A DNA stretch of 64,000 nucleotides from Arenibaculum pallidiluteum (GCF_017355985.1 NZ_JAFIQU010000024.1:1-64000); one strand, 5' to 3'. Numbered from the stretch's first letter, positions 8,508-17,793 are shown. Numbers and translations are program-made. The notes: generated by a model from the letters alone, not told the origin.

Positions 8508-11500
8508 ATGGCAACGCGCGCGCTCACAAACGACCGTATCCGCAGCCGATTTCTATCAACAGCTCGCCTCCCGGTTGCGGCCGCGGCGCCGCTTGCGCTT
8601 GGCGTCTCCCTGGCCGGTACCGCGACACAGGCGGATGAGGTGCTATCGACCAATCGAAACACCAGCCTGTACACCGGTCAGAGCAATATTCGCATCACCA
8701 ACACCGGCAGCATTACTGACAGTGGAACTGGCACCGACGTCGAGGACTTGCTGACCGGTCTTGGGATTCAATCCAGTCCTGGCTGGACGTTCACAAACGA
8801 CGGTACGATCTACATTACGGGGAAGGGTCAGTTCACCCAAGCCGATGCCGTCTATGCATCGAGCAGTGGCACCATCACGAACAATGGGCTTATCAGCGCC
8901 CCAAATGCTTATGTCGGCGTTTATTTTACGAACGGCGGCTCCAACAAATCCACAATTGCAAATAGTGGAACCATTATTGGCAATCTCAACGCAATACGCT
9001 CCAGGGCTCCGATTGATATCGTTAACGGCTCGGCTGCTGACTCGAATGCGTTGATCAAAAACACTGTAGGCCAGAGTTATCCCCAGAGCCTCGCTGCAGT
9101 TCGCCTCGACGTTCCCTTTCATCTCAGTACGATCACCAACTACGGAACGATCGAGGGGCCCAGAGATGCGATCAGTTCAACAGGAACTGTGAACATCACC
9201 AATTATGGCAAGATTGCTGCCGGCTCTAACTACGACGCTATCAAACTAACGAGCGGCATGAACAGTTCGGTGACGCTGAAGGACGGAAGTCTGCTGATCG
9301 GCAGGATGTCGTCTTTCATACCGCTGAATTCGTCGTTGCGCCTGGAAGGCGGCGGCGTGCTTTCTGATGCGATCACGGATTTCTCGACCCTTACTCTCGA
9401 TGGGACAGACTGGACGCTGGGCGGCACCGAATCGACGATCACCAGCACGACCATCCAGAGCGGAATCCTCCGCATTGACGGCAGTCTAACCAGCACCGTC
9501 GGAATCGGCAGCGGGGGAACCCTTGCCGGCAGCGGCGCAATTACCGGCAATGTCAGCGCGCAGAGCGGTAGCAAGGTGCGGCCAGGTGGCGCAAACACAC
9601 CAGGCGAGTTGACTGTGACAGGCGACTTTACGCAAGACGGCGGCAGCAGCCTGCTGATCCTTACGACCCCCACGACCGCGAGCAAGCTGAAGGTCGCCGG
9701 CAACGCCAGCCTGGCGGGAGATCTGTCGGTCGTGGCGACCGGTACCGGGTACGGCGCCACCTCCAGCTACACGATCCTGACCGCCACTGGCACGCTCGGC
9801 GGCGGCTTCAGCTCCATCATCAGCACCGACGGCACCCTAACGCCCACTGCTAACATTGATATTGCCAACAAGCAGGTGGTGCTGACGCTGACCGCGGCAC
9901 CTTCCTCCCCCTCGCAACCTGTCTTGCCACCGGTTTCGCCGCCGATAACCCCACCTTCGTCCCCTGTCTCACCCACTCCTCCGGCGACCGCGGGCGTCAT
10001 CGACACCAGCCAGCCGAACTTCTCCAATGCCGACGGTGCGGTTCAGGCCAATACCGTCACTTTTGACGGCGGCACACTGCGCCCGACGACATTGCTGACG
10101 CTGCCGCAATCTGTTGTCGTCACGGACGCTAATGGCACCATCACGCCTAACGGCACCACCGTGACCCTGTCGGGTGCCGTCAGTGGCAGCGGCGCGCTGA
10201 CCGTGGCGGGAGTCGGAAATCTAGTGGTGAGCGGCAGCCTCGCCAACGGCGGTGGTGTTAGCGTGCGGGACGGAAGCACGCTAACCGTGACCAGCGGCGG
10301 GCAGGCCACTGCTCCGCTGACCCTGTCGGATGGCGGGTCAGCTACTGTCGGCGGCATCGTCGGTGCACCGGTCACCGTGGCCGAAGGCGGCGCACTGACA
10401 GTGGCTGCCGGCGGTGGAATCGGCGGAACCGTAAGCGTCCAGGGTGGAAAAGTCACCGTTCTCGGGGACGGCATCGTCAACGGTGCGGTTACCATCCAGT
10501 CCGGCGGCAGTGCGACCGTTCAGGGGGCCGTGATGGCTCCGGTCGCGGTGCGGGACGGAACACTGCAGGTGGACGGATCCGGTAGCGCTGGCGCAGTTAC
10601 CGTGGATGCGGGCGGAACCGCGACCATCAACGGCACGGCGCTCAGCAGCGTCGAAATCGGGTCCGGCGCAATCCTGGGCGGCAATGGCACGATTATTGGA
10701 CCGGCCACTCTGTCGGGCGTGCTGTCTCCTGGCAACTCGCCGGGCGTCCTGACCTTCCGTTCGGCCGTCACCCTGACCGGAAGCAATCTCCTGCTCGCCG
10801 AGATCGACGGGCCCTCGGCCGGCAATGGCGCCGGCCATTACGACCAAGTGGTTGTGAATGGCGGCGGCATCACGGCAGCTGGTACGCTGCGGCCGCTGCT
10901 ACGTGGCCTGAGTGGCAGCGCTACCAACACGTATATGCCGTCGCTCGGCGAGACTTTCACGATCGTCTCGGCTAGCGGCGGTATCGCCGGCCAGTTCGAC
11001 GGACTGGACCAGCCGGCCGCAGGGCTTCCCCCCGGTGCCCGTCTTGACGCGATCTACAGTGTCACCACGGTGGACCTGGCGGTCACACCCGTCAGCTATG
11101 CTAACCTCGCGGGCGCCGGTGTTGCGGAGACCGCCAACCGTAGGGCCGTCGGTACCGGTCTCGAGACGATCCGCCCGGCCCCTGGCGGCCGCCCGCAGGA
11201 TGAGGTCAAGCCGCTCTTCGACGGGCTCTATCGCCTCTCGGCCAATGGTATTGCCAGTGCTCTCGACCAGCTCTCAGGCCAGGTCCATGCCGACACGCTG
11301 GCAGCCGATCTTTCGGCCCGACGCCTGTTCGGGCGCGCCATTGAGGAGCGCCAGGCATTCACGCGCGGAGCGGGCGGCCTCGCGCAGAACGGTACCGCGG
11401 CATTCTCAAGCGAGACCGGAGCCGAGACCAGAGTGGCCGCGTCCCCTGGCGGGGAAGCGCCCGCGCGGCCGGGTATCACCGCCTGGGTGCGGCCGTTGCT

Positions 11501-12290
11501 TTCCCGTGGCACGACCCAGGGTGAAGGCACCGGCGAGGCGACGCGGCATGCCGGCGGCTTCGTCGCAGGCGCTGACGTGAGCACCGACGAGGGGCTGACG
11601 GCGGGTGTGGCCGCCGGCTATGTCCGCGGCACGACCCGGACCGAAGGTGGTGTCGGAAAGGGTGATCTCGACACGTACCAGACCACGGCCTACGCGGGCT
11701 GGAGTTCCGGCAGAGCCTTCGTGGAAGGGGCCGTGAGCTACGGCTTCACCCAAACCGAGACACGGCGCGAGGTCGCGTTCGGCGGATTCTCGCAGCGGGC
11801 CTCGAGCGAGGCAGACGGACACGGCTTCTCGGCAGAGATCGCGGCGGGATACCGCTTCGGCAATCCTGGTGCCTGGATCGAACCGCGCTCCGGCCTGCGC
11901 TGGGACCGCCTGTATCGCATGGGTTTCGCGGAGACTGGCGCGGGAGCCCTGAGCCTGGACGTCGAAGACGCTTCCCTGACGGGGCTGCGCAGCTCGGCAG
12001 GGATCCGGCTAGGAACGACGGTCCGGCTGGGCGATACAATCGCGGAGCCGACGGCGCTGATCGCCTGGGAGCATGATCTCCTCGACAGCGGCGCTTCCAG
12101 CCGGAATTCGCTCGCGGGCAGCGCCTTCACGATCGACTCGGCCAAGCCGGGACGTGATGCTCTGATACTGGGTGCGGGGATTGCTGCTGCGCTCGACGAC
12201 ACCATTTCGGTCCAGGCGTCCTATACGGGCGAGCTCCGCCAGCGCGACATCGGGCACTCCATTGCAGCTGGCATGCGGATCCGGTTCTGA
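8508..12290 (+). CDS. Type V autotransporter with beta-barrel
   Basis: A 1260-residue surface protein. An N-terminal signal region (~1-40: Arg-rich start, then LPVAAAAPLALGVSLAG, cleaved near TATQA) directs export. Residues ~45-460 and ~500-860 are repeats rich in Gly, Thr, Asn and Ser (TNTGSITDSG, TNYGTIEG), predicted to form a beta-helix passenger. A proline/serine linker (~465-495, PPVSPPITPPSSPVSPTPP) separates two passenger halves. LSPGNSPGVLTF is a typical passenger motif. Residues ~985-1260 form the autotransporter barrel, ending in a C-terminal Phe (AGMRIRF) as BAM recognition needs. A TTG five codons upstream is an alternative start. Ligand or role (adhesion, biofilm) cannot be told. 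Confidence 0.93.
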   Translation: MATRALTNDRIRSRFLSTARLPVAAAAPLALGVSLAGTATQADEVLSTNRNTSLYTGQSNIRITNTGSITDSGTGTDVEDLLTGLGIQSSPGWTFTNDGTIYITGKGQFTQADAVYASSSGTITNNGLISAPNAYVGVYFTNGGSNKSTIANSGTIIGNLNAIRSRAPIDIVNGSAADSNALIKNTVGQSYPQSLAAVRLDVPFHLSTITNYGTIEGPRDAISSTGTVNITNYGKIAAGSNYDAIKLTSGMNSSVTLKDGSLLIGRMSSFIPLNSSLRLEGGGVLSDAITDFSTLTLDGTDWTLGGTESTITSTTIQSGILRIDGSLTSTVGIGSGGTLAGSGAITGNVSAQSGSKVRPGGANTPGELTVTGDFTQDGGSSLLILTTPTTASKLKVAGNASLAGDLSVVATGTGYGATSSYTILTATGTLGGGFSSIISTDGTLTPTANIDIANKQVVLTLTAAPSSPSQPVLPPVSPPITPPSSPVSPTPPATAGVIDTSQPNFSNADGAVQANTVTFDGGTLRPTTLLTLPQSVVVTDANGTITPNGTTVTLSGAVSGSGALTVAGVGNLVVSGSLANGGGVSVRDGSTLTVTSGGQATAPLTLSDGGSATVGGIVGAPVTVAEGGALTVAAGGGIGGTVSVQGGKVTVLGDGIVNGAVTIQSGGSATVQGAVMAPVAVRDGTLQVDGSGSAGAVTVDAGGTATINGTALSSVEIGSGAILGGNGTIIGPATLSGVLSPGNSPGVLTFRSAVTLTGSNLLLAEIDGPSAGNGAGHYDQVVVNGGGITAAGTLRPLLRGLSGSATNTYMPSLGETFTIVSASGGIAGQFDGLDQPAAGLPPGARLDAIYSVTTVDLAVTPVSYANLAGAGVAETANRRAVGTGLETIRPAPGGRPQDEVKPLFDGLYRLSANGIASALDQLSGQVHADTLAADLSARRLFGRAIEERQAFTRGAGGLAQNGTAAFSSETGAETRVAASPGGEAPARPGITAWVRPLLSRGTTQGEGTGEATRHAGGFVAGADVSTDEGLTAGVAAGYVRGTTRTEGGVGKGDLDTYQTTAYAGWSSGRAFVEGAVSYGFTQTETRREVAFGGFSQRASSEADGHGFSAEIAAGYRFGNPGAWIEPRSGLRWDRLYRMGFAETGAGALSLDVEDASLTGLRSSAGIRLGTTVRLGDTIAEPTALIAWEHDLLDSGASSRNSLAGSAFTIDSAKPGRDALILGAGIAAALDDTISVQASYTGELRQRDIGHSIAAGMRIRF

Positions 12291-12330
12291 GCGATGTGGG
12301 ACGCGAGCCGCAGTTGTCGAGGTCTGCCTT

Positions 12331-12423
12331 TTGTCGGGATCGATCTCAACAAGTTCCAGCCAGCCGAATGCAGCGACTACTTCGCAGCGGCAGGCTATGC
12401 ACACTCAATCTAAAGTTGCTCTA
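12331..12423 (+). mobile_element. IS630 3'-end remnant
   Basis: The last 27 codons of an IS630 transposase (IDLNKFQPAECSDYFAAAGYAHSI, then stop) plus the terminal repeat ending in CTCTAG lie 40 bp after the autotransporter stop. The end matches those at 15514 and 44071 in inverted orientation. The rest of the element is gone. Confidence 0.75.
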
Positions 12424-12599
12424 GCGGCTGGGTGCACACTTGCGTGCTCGAGCTGCCATGATCTTTAGTTCACCGCGCAGCCACGACGAAACGTAGAGTT
12501 GGCGGAGCCGCACGGCGGAGGGTCTGTGTAGGCAAAGCGAAGCAGAATGTCCTCGATGATCCTCACTTCCGGGGACATTCCATCCTCGCCCCCCTGCCC

Positions 12600-12720
12600 T
12601 TTTCTATCATTCACCAGCACACTAGGGCGACGCTTTCCGACCGCGTGCCTGTGTACAGCAGCAACATTCGCTCGCTGTGCCGCATCAGCGCCGACATGCT
12701 GACCGCGCGCGATGTCGCCG
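12600..12720 (-). pseudogene. 3'-end remnant of a DnaQ-like gene
   Basis: On the minus strand this reads DIARAVSMSALMRHSERMLLL, close to DTARTVSMSALTRHSERAFLL, the C-terminus of the exonuclease gene at 15801. The stop TAG of the intact gene is TAC here. About 60 bp beyond the stop position are also similar. No more of the gene is present. Confidence 0.6.
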
Positions 12721-13020
12721 TCGCCGAACAGGCTGGTCTGGGGCTCAGCGTGCCGCAGGCAGCCTACAAGGCCCGCTCAGCGTGTTCTGCCCGTTCTATG
12801 TCGCCTCCCCGTGATGCCGCGCAGGGCTGAGATGCCCGGCGACCCGGACGGACGGCCCGCGATCCCGCCCGGGGAGCTGCCGCCCGCCTCCCGCCGCCGA
12901 TCGATAGGCCTGAAGGCTCGCCGACCAGTGGACTTTGGCAGCGCGTCAGAATTTTAACAAATGTTAACTCCGTCTTAATGGGCGGATGTCAGCCTGGGCC
13001 CCCGTGGCGAGAGACATGAT
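12721..13020. other. Intergenic, possible promoter
   Basis: No gene is supported. A short AT-rich stretch at about 12950-12980 (AATTTTAACAAATGTTAAC) stands out in GC-rich surroundings and may hold the promoter of the three-gene signalling operon that follows. Confidence 0.35.
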
Positions 13021-13404
13021 GTGAGCGAACCCACCCTTCTGGTCGTCGACGACAGCAAGCTCGCCCGGATGCTGGTGCATGGCATACTGTCCCGGGTACG
13101 CCCCGGCTGGCGGATGGTCGAGGCCGTAAATGCTGAGCAGGCTCTCGACGCCATGGACGAGCATAGCATCCAGATCGCATTGATCGACTTCAACATGCCG
13201 GGCATGAACGGCCTCGATCTGGCGGCCAGCATCCGCTCGCACCGCCGGGACATCCCCCTGGCGATCCTGTCTGCCAATGCCCAGGACGAGATCATCCAGC
13301 GCACACGAGCCCTGGACGCGGCCTTTCTGGAGAAGCCCGTCAAGGAGCAGGCGCTCTCCGCCTTCCTGGCGGGTGCGGCCCTCCCTCTCCGGTTTGCCGA
13401 ATGA
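13021..13404 (+). CDS. CheY-like single-domain response regulator
   Basis: A 127-residue receiver domain with no output domain. It has the acidic pair D10/D11 (VVDDS), phospho-acceptor D56 in ALIDFNMPGMNG, the switch Thr/Ser position S84 and the conserved K105 (FLEKPV). It begins at a GTG. Its 3' end overlaps the CheC-like gene by 4 bases, and that gene overlaps a sensor kinase, so the three are certainly one operon. It is probably phosphorylated by the downstream HisKA_2 kinase and dephosphorylated by the CheC-like protein; that pairing is inferred from gene order. Confidence 0.92.
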   Translation: MSEPTLLVVDDSKLARMLVHGILSRVRPGWRMVEAVNAEQALDAMDEHSIQIALIDFNMPGMNGLDLAASIRSHRRDIPLAILSANAQDEIIQRTRALDAAFLEKPVKEQALSAFLAGAALPLRFAE

Positions 13405-14066
13405 CCGCATTTCCAAGCAGCTCATTCTCCCTGCTGGGACTCTCGGGGCTCGAGCAGGATGCGTTGCTGGAGCTGATCAACCTCGGGGTTGGCAGGGCCG
13501 CGACGAATTTGAGCCGCATGCTCGACGAGCATGTCGTCCTCTCGGTGCCCAAGGCCGAGATCCAGCCGCTGACCGCGGCCGCGGACGCCCTGTGGGCGCG
13601 CGAGCAGAAGGGGCTCGTCGCGGTCGAGCAGGTGTTTTCCGGAGCCTTCTCGGGCAGTGCGCTGCTGATCTTCCCCGAGCGCAAGAGCCTGGAGCTCGTC
13701 CGCGCCATCATCGGCCCGGCGCCGCCGGTGGACGAGATCGGCGACCTCGAGCAGGAGGCGCTGACCGAGATCGGCAACGTCATCCTGAACGGGTGCCTTG
13801 CGATCATCGCCAACACGCTCGGGGGTGGCCTACGCATCTCGCTGCCCACGCTGCTGCGGGGGGACGGCCGGGCCATCCTGCTGTCCGAGCGGGAGCCGAA
13901 ACCCGACGAGCTCGTGCTGTTTCTATACATCGATTTCGTCGTAAGGTCGCGCAACCTCCACGGCTACATTGCCCTTCTCATGGACCTTCCTTCGCTCGAG
14001 GGCCTAAAAGCACTGATCCAGGCGTTCATCGCGAACATCGGAATCCCCGGACGGCTATCCCCATGA
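13401..14066 (+). CDS. CheC-family phosphatase
   Basis: A 221-residue protein with both CheC active-site helices: E24-x2-N27 in LLELINLGVGRAATNLSRML and E123-x2-N126 in ALTEIGNVILNGCL. In Bacillus and Thermotoga, CheC uses these Glu/Asn pairs to remove phosphate from CheY. No CheD gene is beside it, and no chemoreceptor, CheA or flagellar gene is in the window, so it probably serves a non-chemotactic relay. ATG start, overlapping the upstream receiver gene by ATGA and the downstream kinase by ATGA, which implies coupled translation. Confidence 0.9.
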   Translation: MTAFPSSSFSLLGLSGLEQDALLELINLGVGRAATNLSRMLDEHVVLSVPKAEIQPLTAAADALWAREQKGLVAVEQVFSGAFSGSALLIFPERKSLELVRAIIGPAPPVDEIGDLEQEALTEIGNVILNGCLAIIANTLGGGLRISLPTLLRGDGRAILLSEREPKPDELVLFLYIDFVVRSRNLHGYIALLMDLPSLEGLKALIQAFIANIGIPGRLSP

Positions 14067-15502
14067 CCAGCCTTGAAGACCTCCAACTGAGCCTCGCCGG
14101 GCTGGACGAGGTCGAAGCCGGCATCCTGGTCCTCGACACCGCATACGAGGTCGTTCACTGGAATTCGTGCCTAGAGCGCCTTTCCGGCATTTCGTCGCGG
14201 GAAGTCGTGGGCGTGCGCCTGTGGGACCTGTTCCCCGAAATGGCCGGCTCCCAATTTCGGCGCGCGGTCGACGAGGCGCTTTCCTCGGGCGTGCCAAGCC
14301 TCCTGTCCCACGCCCTGCACCCCGCGCTGTTCCCGCTGCGCCACCGGGATGGCAGGCCGCTGCTCCACGACGTCATCACGCGCCGCTTCCATGGCCATCC
14401 GGAGCCTCTGTGCTTCGTGCAGATCAAGGACGCGACCGAGCGGCGTCACCTGCAGATGGCGCTAGACCACAGCCGCTTGCAGTACCGCTCCGTGTTCGAG
14501 GGAGCCGCCGTCGGCATCTGCGAGTTGACGCGTGACGGGGAGTACATCCGAGCGAACGAGCATTTCTGCGCAATGCTGGGCTATAACGCGACCGAGCTTC
14601 TCGGCCGAAGGTTCCAGGAATTTACCCATCCCGACGATGTAAAGGTCAGCCTGGAACTGGTTCGCGGCCTGTTTTCCAACGAGACCCCAAACTTCAGGGT
14701 CGAGAAGCGCTACGTCCGGAAGGACGGCAGCGTGATTTGGGCCTGCGTGACCGGCTCGAAGACCAAGGCCGCCATGCCCGGCACGGAGACCGCGGTCGCC
14801 GTCATCGAGGACATCTCCGAACGCAAGGCGCTGGAGGCGGAGCGCCAGCTGCTCCTCGAGCAGAAGGACCTGCTGGTGCGCGAGGTGCATCACCGCGTCA
14901 AAAACAGCCTTGCGCTGGTGGCGAGCCTCCTCTCGATGCAGAACCGCCAGATCGAGGACCCGCGGGCGCGGGCCCACATCGCGGCCGCCCACCGGCGTGT
15001 GGCCGCCATCGCCCAGGTCCACGACCGCCTGCATCGTGGCAGCCAGATGAACCGTGTCGCCCTGGGCCCGTTCATCACCGATCTCTGCGTCGATCTGGAA
15101 GGCATGGTGATGGCGGTCGAGGGAGGCCAGCAGGTCGTCAGCCAGATCGATGTCGACCTGGAACTGTCGATCGATCAGGCTCTGCCCATCGCCATGATCG
15201 TATCCGAACTCGTGGGTAACGCCTTCAAGCATGCCCAGCCGCACGGCCTCCCCGGACGGGTCGACGTCGTGTGCCGCCTGGATGCCGGCGCGCTGAAGCT
15301 GAACATCCGCGACAACGGCGTCGGCCTTCCCGAAGGCTTCGATCCCAGCGGCGGCCACGGTCTCGGCATGCTCATCGTCACGCGGCTCACCCAGCAGCTG
15401 CAGGGCCGGCTCGAAGCCCGGAACCTCCCTTCCGGCGCGGAGTTCTCCTTTACGTTTGAGCCGGGCCGCTGGGGACGTCACCACCCCGACCTTCCGGGTT
15501 AG
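14063..15502 (+). CDS. PAS sensor histidine kinase, HisKA_2 type
   Basis: A 479-residue soluble kinase without visible membrane segments. Residues ~8-130 and ~140-265 are two PAS domains (LDEVEAGILVLDTAYEVVHWN; YRSVFEGAAVGICELTRDGEYI ... FTHPDDV). A HisKA_2 dimerisation region follows with the phospho-acceptor in EVHHRVKNSLALVASLL (H276/H277). The ATPase domain has the N box SELVGNAFKHA (~381), DNGVGLP (~416) and GHGLGM (~431). This kinase class is common in Alphaproteobacteria and often signals light, redox or general stress. The start ATG overlaps the CheC-like stop codon; the frame stays open far upstream, but this is an overlap artefact. The target is presumably the CheY-like protein two genes upstream. 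Confidence 0.92.
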   Translation: MTSLEDLQLSLAGLDEVEAGILVLDTAYEVVHWNSCLERLSGISSREVVGVRLWDLFPEMAGSQFRRAVDEALSSGVPSLLSHALHPALFPLRHRDGRPLLHDVITRRFHGHPEPLCFVQIKDATERRHLQMALDHSRLQYRSVFEGAAVGICELTRDGEYIRANEHFCAMLGYNATELLGRRFQEFTHPDDVKVSLELVRGLFSNETPNFRVEKRYVRKDGSVIWACVTGSKTKAAMPGTETAVAVIEDISERKALEAERQLLLEQKDLLVREVHHRVKNSLALVASLLSMQNRQIEDPRARAHIAAAHRRVAAIAQVHDRLHRGSQMNRVALGPFITDLCVDLEGMVMAVEGGQQVVSQIDVDLELSIDQALPIAMIVSELVGNAFKHAQPHGLPGRVDVVCRLDAGALKLNIRDNGVGLPEGFDPSGGHGLGMLIVTRLTQQLQGRLEARNLPSGAEFSFTFEPGRWGRHHPDLPG

Positions 15503-15513
15503 ACGCCAATTTC

Positions 15514-15715
15514 TAGAGCACCTTCAGATTGAGTGTGCATAGCCTGCGGCTGCGAACCAGTTGCTGCATTTGGCTGGCTGAAACTGGTTGACATGGGCGA
15601 CCCGGCGCCAGAGGCCTTCACGTGTTCGCTCGGGCTCGTGCCGGAGCAAGGCCTTGAGCTTAGCAAAGACCATCTCGATCCGGTTGAGGTCCGGGTTGTA
15701 GAACTGCAGGAACCT
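15514..15715 (-). mobile_element. IS630 3'-end remnant
   Basis: The frame reads YNPDLNRIEMVFAKLKALLR (third catalytic residue region), then EGLWRRVAHVNQFQPAKC and AAAGYAHSI followed by a stop. The terminal repeat TAGAGCA...AGATTGAGTGTGCATAG begins 12 bases after the kinase stop codon. The 5' two-thirds of the transposase is missing. Confidence 0.8.
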
Positions 15716-15800
15716 CTCAGCGGGGACACGCAGTCCCGGGCCCCTGCCCCATTTTCCCCATCTACCAGCACGCCACGGCAACGCCTTCCGACGCCCTGTC

Positions 15801-16673
15801 CTACAGCAGGAACGCCCGCTCGCTGTGCCGCGTCAGCGCCGACATGCTGACAGTGCGCGCGGTGTCGCAATGCGCCTCGGTGGCCGGCCAGTCCAGCTCC
15901 GCCTCGGCCTCCTCCTCCGAAACGTCCCGGTACCAGCTCTTCACACGGCCTCGCTGGCCGTCGCACCAGCGATAGCCCCGGGCCTTCAGCATCGTCCGGT
16001 GCTCGTAGGCGCTGCCCAAAGCCCAGACCCGCACCGTCCGCCGCCGCGCCTGGTCCAGCAGCGCCGTGAGCGCTAGGCGCCCGCTCGCCGGCAGCGGCTG
16101 CGCCAGCACATGCAGCAGCGCATGGCAGTCGTCCTCCGCCCGGTGCGCGGCATAGAAGAAGCCGAGCCGGTAAGCCAGGTAGTCCAGCTTGGTCGAGCCC
16201 ACCCCCTCCTCGGACCAGGCGATCTCCGCATGCGAGCAGGCCCAGGGCTTGCCTTCGAAGGCCGGGAGCCGCTCCTCCAACCGAGGCCGGTCGAAGCCGG
16301 TATTGTGAGCGACCACCAGAGAAGCCCGCGCCAGGATCGCCTCGGCCGCCGCGTCGTCGATGCGCTGGCCGCGGACCATCTCATCCGTGATCCCCGTCAG
16401 CTTCGTCACCTCGGGCGGAATCGGCCGGCCGGGATCCTCGTACCAGGACCAGCTTCCGAGCACCTCGAAGATGCGGCCGCACTCGACGCCGTAGCGGAAC
16501 TCCATGAGCGCGAGCTGGATGATGGGATCCTCCGCCTCCAGCCCGGTCGTCTCGGTGTCGATGATCAGCCCGGTGCGGGTCGTGCAGCCATCGTGCTCGT
16601 GATAGCGCCGCTGCGGCTCGAACCGGCGCAGGACGACGTAGCGGCCGCTGGCGGCCAGCAGCGCCGCGGCCGC
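15801..16673 (-). CDS. DnaQ-like 3'-5' exonuclease (start unresolved)
   Basis: A DEDD exonuclease related to the epsilon subunit of DNA polymerase III. Motif Exo I (LIIDTETTGLEAEDP) lies near 16570, Exo II is VVAHNTGFDRPRLEER, and Exo III is AHRAEDDCHALLHVL, so the catalytic Asp/Glu set is present. The C-terminal ~100 residues (RVWALGSAYEHRTMLKARGYRWCDG) form the extra domain seen in stand-alone DnaQ-like proteins. The first ATG at 16505 would cut off Exo I, so translation must start further up. However no ATG, GTG or TTG is in frame between Exo I and a TAG at 16674-16676. The gene may thus be newly inactivated by that amber codon, or use a rare start. A fragment of a paralogue lies at 12600-12720. 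Confidence 0.75.
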   Translation of the reverse strand, partial: AAAALLAASGRYVVLRRFEPQRRYHEHDGCTTRTGLIIDTETTGLEAEDPIIQLALMEFRYGVECGRIFEVLGSWSWYEDPGRPIPPEVTKLTGITDEMVRGQRIDDAAAEAILARASLVVAHNTGFDRPRLEERLPAFEGKPWACSHAEIAWSEEGVGSTKLDYLAYRLGFFYAAHRAEDDCHALLHVLAQPLPASGRLALTALLDQARRRTVRVWALGSAYEHRTMLKARGYRWCDGQRGRVKSWYRDVSEEEAEAELDWPATEAHCDTARTVSMSALTRHSERAFLL

Positions 16674-16831
16674 CTAGAAATCCCCGCTCACCGCAGCCAT
16701 CCCCTATCCTGCTCCGGCACCCGCACAGGCCTGGAGCCGTCGCATCCAGCGGCCATGGCGCCCGGGGCTGGCACCGGCAGCACCGGCATGCTCCAATTCA
16801 CTGATCCCGCTGCCGGACACACCACCACAGA

Positions 16832-17476
16832 ATGGCACTGCATGTCAGGATCTTCGCGCGCGAGGAGATCGTGGCCGGCACCGCGGCGGGCTTCGATGCC
16901 GTGATCTCGGTCCGCGGCACGTCGAGCAGGTCTCCCACCCGGGAACTCGACGCCGCGATCGCCGAGGCCGTGCTCGGCGAGGTCGACGCCATGCTGGTGC
17001 TGCGCTTCGGCGACATCGGGTTGCCCGCCTTCGGCCGGCAGACAGGTCCCGCGGACGAGCACGCCCTGGCCGTTCTGGACTTCGCGCGGAGCCTCGGGAC
17101 GCGCCTGCCCGACGCACGGATCGCGATCCACTGCGAGATGGGCCGCAGCCGGTCCGCGGCCATCGCCCTGGGCATCATCGCCGACGAGCTCGGGCCCGAG
17201 CGCGAGAGCGAAGCCGTTGCCGAGCTGCTCGGCCGCGACATCGAGGGCCACGTCGCGCCGAACCCGCTCCTGGTCCACCTCCCCGACCAACGTCTCTGGC
17301 GCTACGGAGCGCTCGAGGCGGCCCCCGCCACTGCCAGCCCCGCCTACGTGGTAGCCCGCGATCACTGGGCTGCCGTGGCTGCCCATCCACAGGGCGCGCT
17401 GCAGGCGCGCACAGAGCGCGGTCGGCGGCCGAGGCGCAATGACTTCGACCAGGACGTGTCCGGCGACTGGAGCTGA
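16832..17476 (+). CDS. Tyrosine-phosphatase-like protein
   Basis: A 214-residue protein with the Cys-X5-Arg loop of protein tyrosine/dual-specificity phosphatases: IHCEMGRSRSAAIAL, nucleophile C101 and R107. Upstream, DAVISVRG and LVLRFGDIG match the conserved core strands of small alphaproteobacterial PTP-like proteins, which may supply the general acid Asp. The C-terminal part (PNPLLVHLPDQRLWRYGALEA) is typical of that subfamily. It probably removes phosphate from phosphotyrosine or a small phosphorylated substrate in the cytosol; the true substrate is unknown. It stands alone, divergent from the exonuclease gene. A C-terminal copy is fused to IS630 at 5269-5574. Confidence 0.85.
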   Translation: MALHVRIFAREEIVAGTAAGFDAVISVRGTSSRSPTRELDAAIAEAVLGEVDAMLVLRFGDIGLPAFGRQTGPADEHALAVLDFARSLGTRLPDARIAIHCEMGRSRSAAIALGIIADELGPERESEAVAELLGRDIEGHVAPNPLLVHLPDQRLWRYGALEAAPATASPAYVVARDHWAAVAAHPQGALQARTERGRRPRRNDFDQDVSGDWS

Positions 17477-17793
17477 CGCGGCGGCCGACTGCGGCGGCGA
17501 ACGCGCGACCTGCAATGAAGGCGGAAGCACGCATTTCGGCCACGTGCGCGTCGGGGTGACGCGAACCGGGGCTGTGAACTCGGGCTCTCCAGGCGCCGCG
17601 ACAATAGTTGGCGCTGCCTGCGCGAGGGCATCCGTCGTAGGATTCCAAAGGGCGGCAGTGGGTTTGGATCTGGCCTGGGCGTGGTCCGAACGGCGGTCGA
17701 GCGTGTCATAGGGTTCGCATTGCGATTTGTTCGCGGGCGTACGCTAAGCTCCCCTAGAGACGACCAGCGTCGGACGCTGAAACGGCCGCCGCG
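17477..17793. other. No supported gene
   Basis: Intergenic stretch between two convergent genes. No motif or clear hairpin terminator was found by eye. Confidence 0.35.

Noticed and set aside
9230..10847. Several minus-strand frames across the autotransporter
   Set aside because: They mirror its repeat structure and have no start signals or motifs.
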